Origin: Pseudomonadota bacterium
GTDB taxonomy: Bacteria; Pseudomonadota; Gammaproteobacteria; Burkholderiales; Burkholderiaceae_C
DNA: 8,498 nt
NCBI GenBank assembly: GCA_018241985.1
Contig: JAFECV010000073.1
Span: forward strand, 1 to 8,498
Direction of reading: 5' to 3'
In this document: in pieces, positions 7,027-8,498 of the stretch
Position numbering within the stretch: position 1 is the stretch's first letter
How the letters are laid out: each line of letters begins with the position of its first letter
The notes under the pieces: generated by a model
The model's input: only the letters and a program-made list of their open reading frames with translations
What the model was told of the DNA's origin: nothing
The model's database searches: none
Translations under genes and position numbers: made by a program

Positions 7027-8034
7027 TCAATGGCGCTGCAACGTGGCCGAAGGCGACTCGCCGAAGCGCGCCTTGTAGTAGGCGGCAAAGCGCCCCAGGT
7101 GAAAGAATCCGTAGCGATACGCGATTTCATACAGCGCAACCGGAACGCCGCTTCCGGCTGCCGCGCGCAGGTCGCCCTGTATGCGCTGCAGCCGCACCTC
7201 GCGCAGGTAGGCGTTCGGCGTGGTGCCCAGATGACGGCGAAAGCCTTCCTGCAGCGCGCGTTCGCTTACGCAGGCGACGCGGGCGACGTCGGCCATGGTG
7301 AGCGCCTGCTCGGCATGGGTTTCGATGAACTCCTGCGCGCGCTGCACATGGCGCGGCAGCGCCGGCGCGGGCACTGCAGGCCTGCGCTCGCCCTGCGCGC
7401 GAGGTTGCAGGGCGAGCAATCCACACACCAGGGAATCCTGCAGCGAGGCCACGGCGGCCTCGTGGCGCAGCCATGCCGTGCCGTTCACGTCGATGTTCCG
7501 CGCCAAGTCCACCACCATCCGGCACCATCCTGCCGCCGGACCCTCGCGCTGCGCCAAGGCCAATTGGTAATCGAAGGGAGCAGAGCCCTCGTCCGGAGTC
7601 TCTGCGGAACGCTGCTCCATCAGCGCCCGCGGAATGTGCAGCATGACCTGCGCGCAATCGGCCTGCCAGCGCATCGCGACGGGCTGATGCGGCGACAGCA
7701 CGACGGCGGTCGATGTGTCCGAATAAGCGTGCTGCCTGCCGTAGTGAATGTCGGCATGGCCCGCAACGGGAATCTGCACGAGATAGAAGTCGCTCAGGCA
7801 GCCGGGCGTGATCTCGACATCCGCACCGTAGCAGAGGTAGTTGAGCGACAGCGCGCCCAGCGCGACCCGGTGCATATGGCAATCGAGCTGCTGCGCCGGG
7901 TCGGTCTGCTCCAGGCCATGAGAGCAAAAAATGCGGGCCACCTGCGCGCGCGCCTGATCGATGTCGCAACTCGTGAAAACCGGGTGCTCATCCAGGAGCC
8001 GGTGGGGCTGGGTGATGCGCAGCGGTGAAAGCAT
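7027..8034 (-). CDS. AraC-family transcriptional regulator, probable activator of the oxidation operon
   Basis: 335 residues. The N-terminal part (about 20-215) looks like the AraC-binding-like effector/dimerisation domain of the AraC/XylS group that senses aromatic compounds. The C-terminal 100 residues are the two-helix-turn-helix DNA-binding domain: first HTH LTMADVARVACVSERALQEG (245-264), then the family signature around ALYEIAYRYGFFHLGRFAAY (300-319) and YYKARFGESPSATL. The ATG at 8034 is preceded by GAGG with a 6-base gap. It lies upstream of the dehydrogenase on the same strand with about 133 bases between, room for the operon's own promoter. Indole clusters carry AraC-type regulators (IifR, IndR), so the arrangement supports an aromatic inducer. 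The inducer itself cannot be read from the sequence. Confidence 0.9.
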   Translation of the reverse strand: MLSPLRITQPHRLLDEHPVFTSCDIDQARAQVARIFCSHGLEQTDPAQQLDCHMHRVALGALSLNYLCYGADVEITPGCLSDFYLVQIPVAGHADIHYGRQHAYSDTSTAVVLSPHQPVAMRWQADCAQVMLHIPRALMEQRSAETPDEGSAPFDYQLALAQREGPAAGWCRMVVDLARNIDVNGTAWLRHEAAVASLQDSLVCGLLALQPRAQGERRPAVPAPALPRHVQRAQEFIETHAEQALTMADVARVACVSERALQEGFRRHLGTTPNAYLREVRLQRIQGDLRAAAGSGVPVALYEIAYRYGFFHLGRFAAYYKARFGESPSATLQRH

Positions 8035-8041
8035 CGTGAAC

Positions 8042-8172
8042 CTCGTGGTTCAGGGTCATGGAGCTCGCGCAGCCCCGGTTCGGGCGCCCATCGGAACTGC
8101 GGCGCGGGTGCCGTACTTTGCCTTTTTTGTTCGGGCTTGACAATGGTGAAAACCGCGCCTCGGAACCACGAG
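8042..8172. repeat. Perfect 10-base inverted repeat flanking 111 bases upstream of the AraC gene
   Basis: CTCGTGGTTC at 8042-8051 and its exact reverse complement GAACCACGAG at 8163-8172. The left copy lies just before the AraC gene's ribosome site, the right copy further upstream. The spacing of the two start points (121 bases) could suit DNA looping by a regulator. The match is exactly 10 bases, so chance is possible. Confidence 0.4.
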
Positions 8173-8240
8173 TCAAGCCGAATTTCATCTTGATTTCGGA
8201 CTTTTACGCGCTATGGACAGGACTCTTCGGAAAGCGGATA

Positions 8241-8255
8241 GTCGCCTCCGGCGAC
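8241..8255. other. Small GC-rich hairpin in the leader of the Tat gene
   Basis: GTCGCC (8241-8246), loop TCC, GGCGAC (8250-8255): a perfect 6-base stem about 107 bases before the start codon. No T-run follows, so it is not a terminator. I do not recognise a riboswitch class. Confidence 0.3.
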
Positions 8256-8349
8256 GCTCGTCAAGAATGGCCACTGTGTAGAGAATGGCTGCCCATTTGC
8301 GTTTCGGCGCGCCAAGTTCGGGTGGTGCACCGGTTTTTATCCGTCATCC

Positions 8350-8354
8350 AAGGA
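8350..8354 (+). promoter_or_regulatory. Shine-Dalgarno site of the Tat-exported protein gene
   Basis: AAGGA followed by 7 bases and ATG at 8362. This good match fixes the start of the partial gene at the right edge and argues against the overlapping frame 8058-8396. Confidence 0.65.
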
Positions 8355-8361
8355 ACGTCAT

Positions 8362-8498
8362 ATGAAGATCAATGGTTTCGATTTCGGGATCCATGACACC
8401 AACCGGCGTAGTTTCATCAAGTCCTCGGGACTGGTGCTGGCAGCCTTGGGTAGCGCCGGCCCGTTGCAGGCGCTCGCGCAGGCGGGCAACACGCTGAC
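8362..8498 (+). CDS. Tat-exported protein, N-terminus only (cut by window edge)
   Basis: Only 45 residues are present. The n-region carries a twin-arginine motif, NRRSFIKSSG (14-23, close to S/T-R-R-x-F-L-K), followed by a hydrophobic stretch LVLAALGSAGPLQALAQA and a likely signal peptidase site after ALA or AQA near residues 39-41. The protein should therefore be exported folded to the periplasm. Burkholderiales encode many solute-binding proteins and redox enzymes with such leaders, and an ABC-transporter substrate-binding protein for the operon's substrate would fit the context, but the mature domain is outside the window and I cannot assign it. It is divergent from the AraC gene and may share its regulator. 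Confidence 0.75.
   Translation, partial: MKINGFDFGIHDTNRRSFIKSSGLVLAALGSAGPLQALAQAGNTL

Larger units (their letters stand above)
8035..8361. other. 327-base divergent non-coding region between the AraC gene and the Tat-exported protein gene
   Basis: Less GC-rich than the genes around it and presumably holding the promoters for both divergent genes. It contains a 10-base inverted repeat (8042-8051 and 8163-8172), a T-run at 8123-8128, a perfect TTGACA at 8137-8142 without a matching -10, and a small hairpin at 8241-8255. A possible rightward sigma-70 promoter is TTGATT (8190-8195) with TATGGA (8212-8217) at 16-base spacing, each matching consensus at four of six positions. Open frames across it (for example 8058-8396) have no recognisable protein similarity and collide with the downstream gene. 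Confidence 0.5.

Noticed and set aside
8058..8396. Rightward 112-codon frame through the AraC/Tat intergenic region
   Set aside because: No recognisable similarity, and it overlaps in another frame the Tat gene, which has a better ribosome site and a clear signal peptide.

Overview
The window is GC-rich, tightly packed bacterial DNA. Gene content and coding style suggest a betaproteobacterium of the order Burkholderiales (Variovorax, Cupriavidus or Bordetella-like); this is inference, as no rRNA or other marker gene is present. I support nine protein genes, two of them cut by the window edges. I saw no tRNA, rRNA, CRISPR array or insertion sequence.

Left region (1-2567): a complete-looking selenoneine locus. 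senC (selenophosphate synthetase, SelD family, cut at the left edge) and senB (selenosugar synthase, glycosyltransferase fold) are read leftward and share an ATGA stop/start overlap. senA (selenoneine synthase, an EgtB-like non-heme iron enzyme) is read rightward from a gap of only 43 bases. Together they would activate selenide to selenophosphate, attach selenium to a UDP-sugar, and join the selenosugar to hercynine with O2. The hercynine-forming methyltransferase (EgtD) is not in the window.

Middle region (2679-6893): a leftward operon of four genes. In order of transcription these are a short-chain dehydrogenase, a StyA-like group E flavin monooxygenase, its flavin reductase, and a large FAD oxidoreductase of the phytoene desaturase (CrtI/COG1233) superfamily. 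The last three are separated by -4 and 7 bases. The first three parallel known indole-oxidation clusters (iifBCD of Acinetobacter, ind genes of Cupriavidus). Active-site positions in the monooxygenase fit indole monooxygenases better than styrene monooxygenases. The CrtI-like enzyme is the unexplained member.

Right region (7027-8498): an AraC-family regulator lies upstream of the operon on the same strand. Between the two is a pair of 15-base direct repeats exactly 22 bases apart, a good operator candidate. A 327-base non-coding gap follows, with a 10-base inverted repeat and a small hairpin. Then comes the start of a rightward gene for a Tat-exported protein, cut at the right edge.

The selenoneine locus and the aromatic oxidation operon converge at about 2568-2678. 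Nothing seen links their functions.
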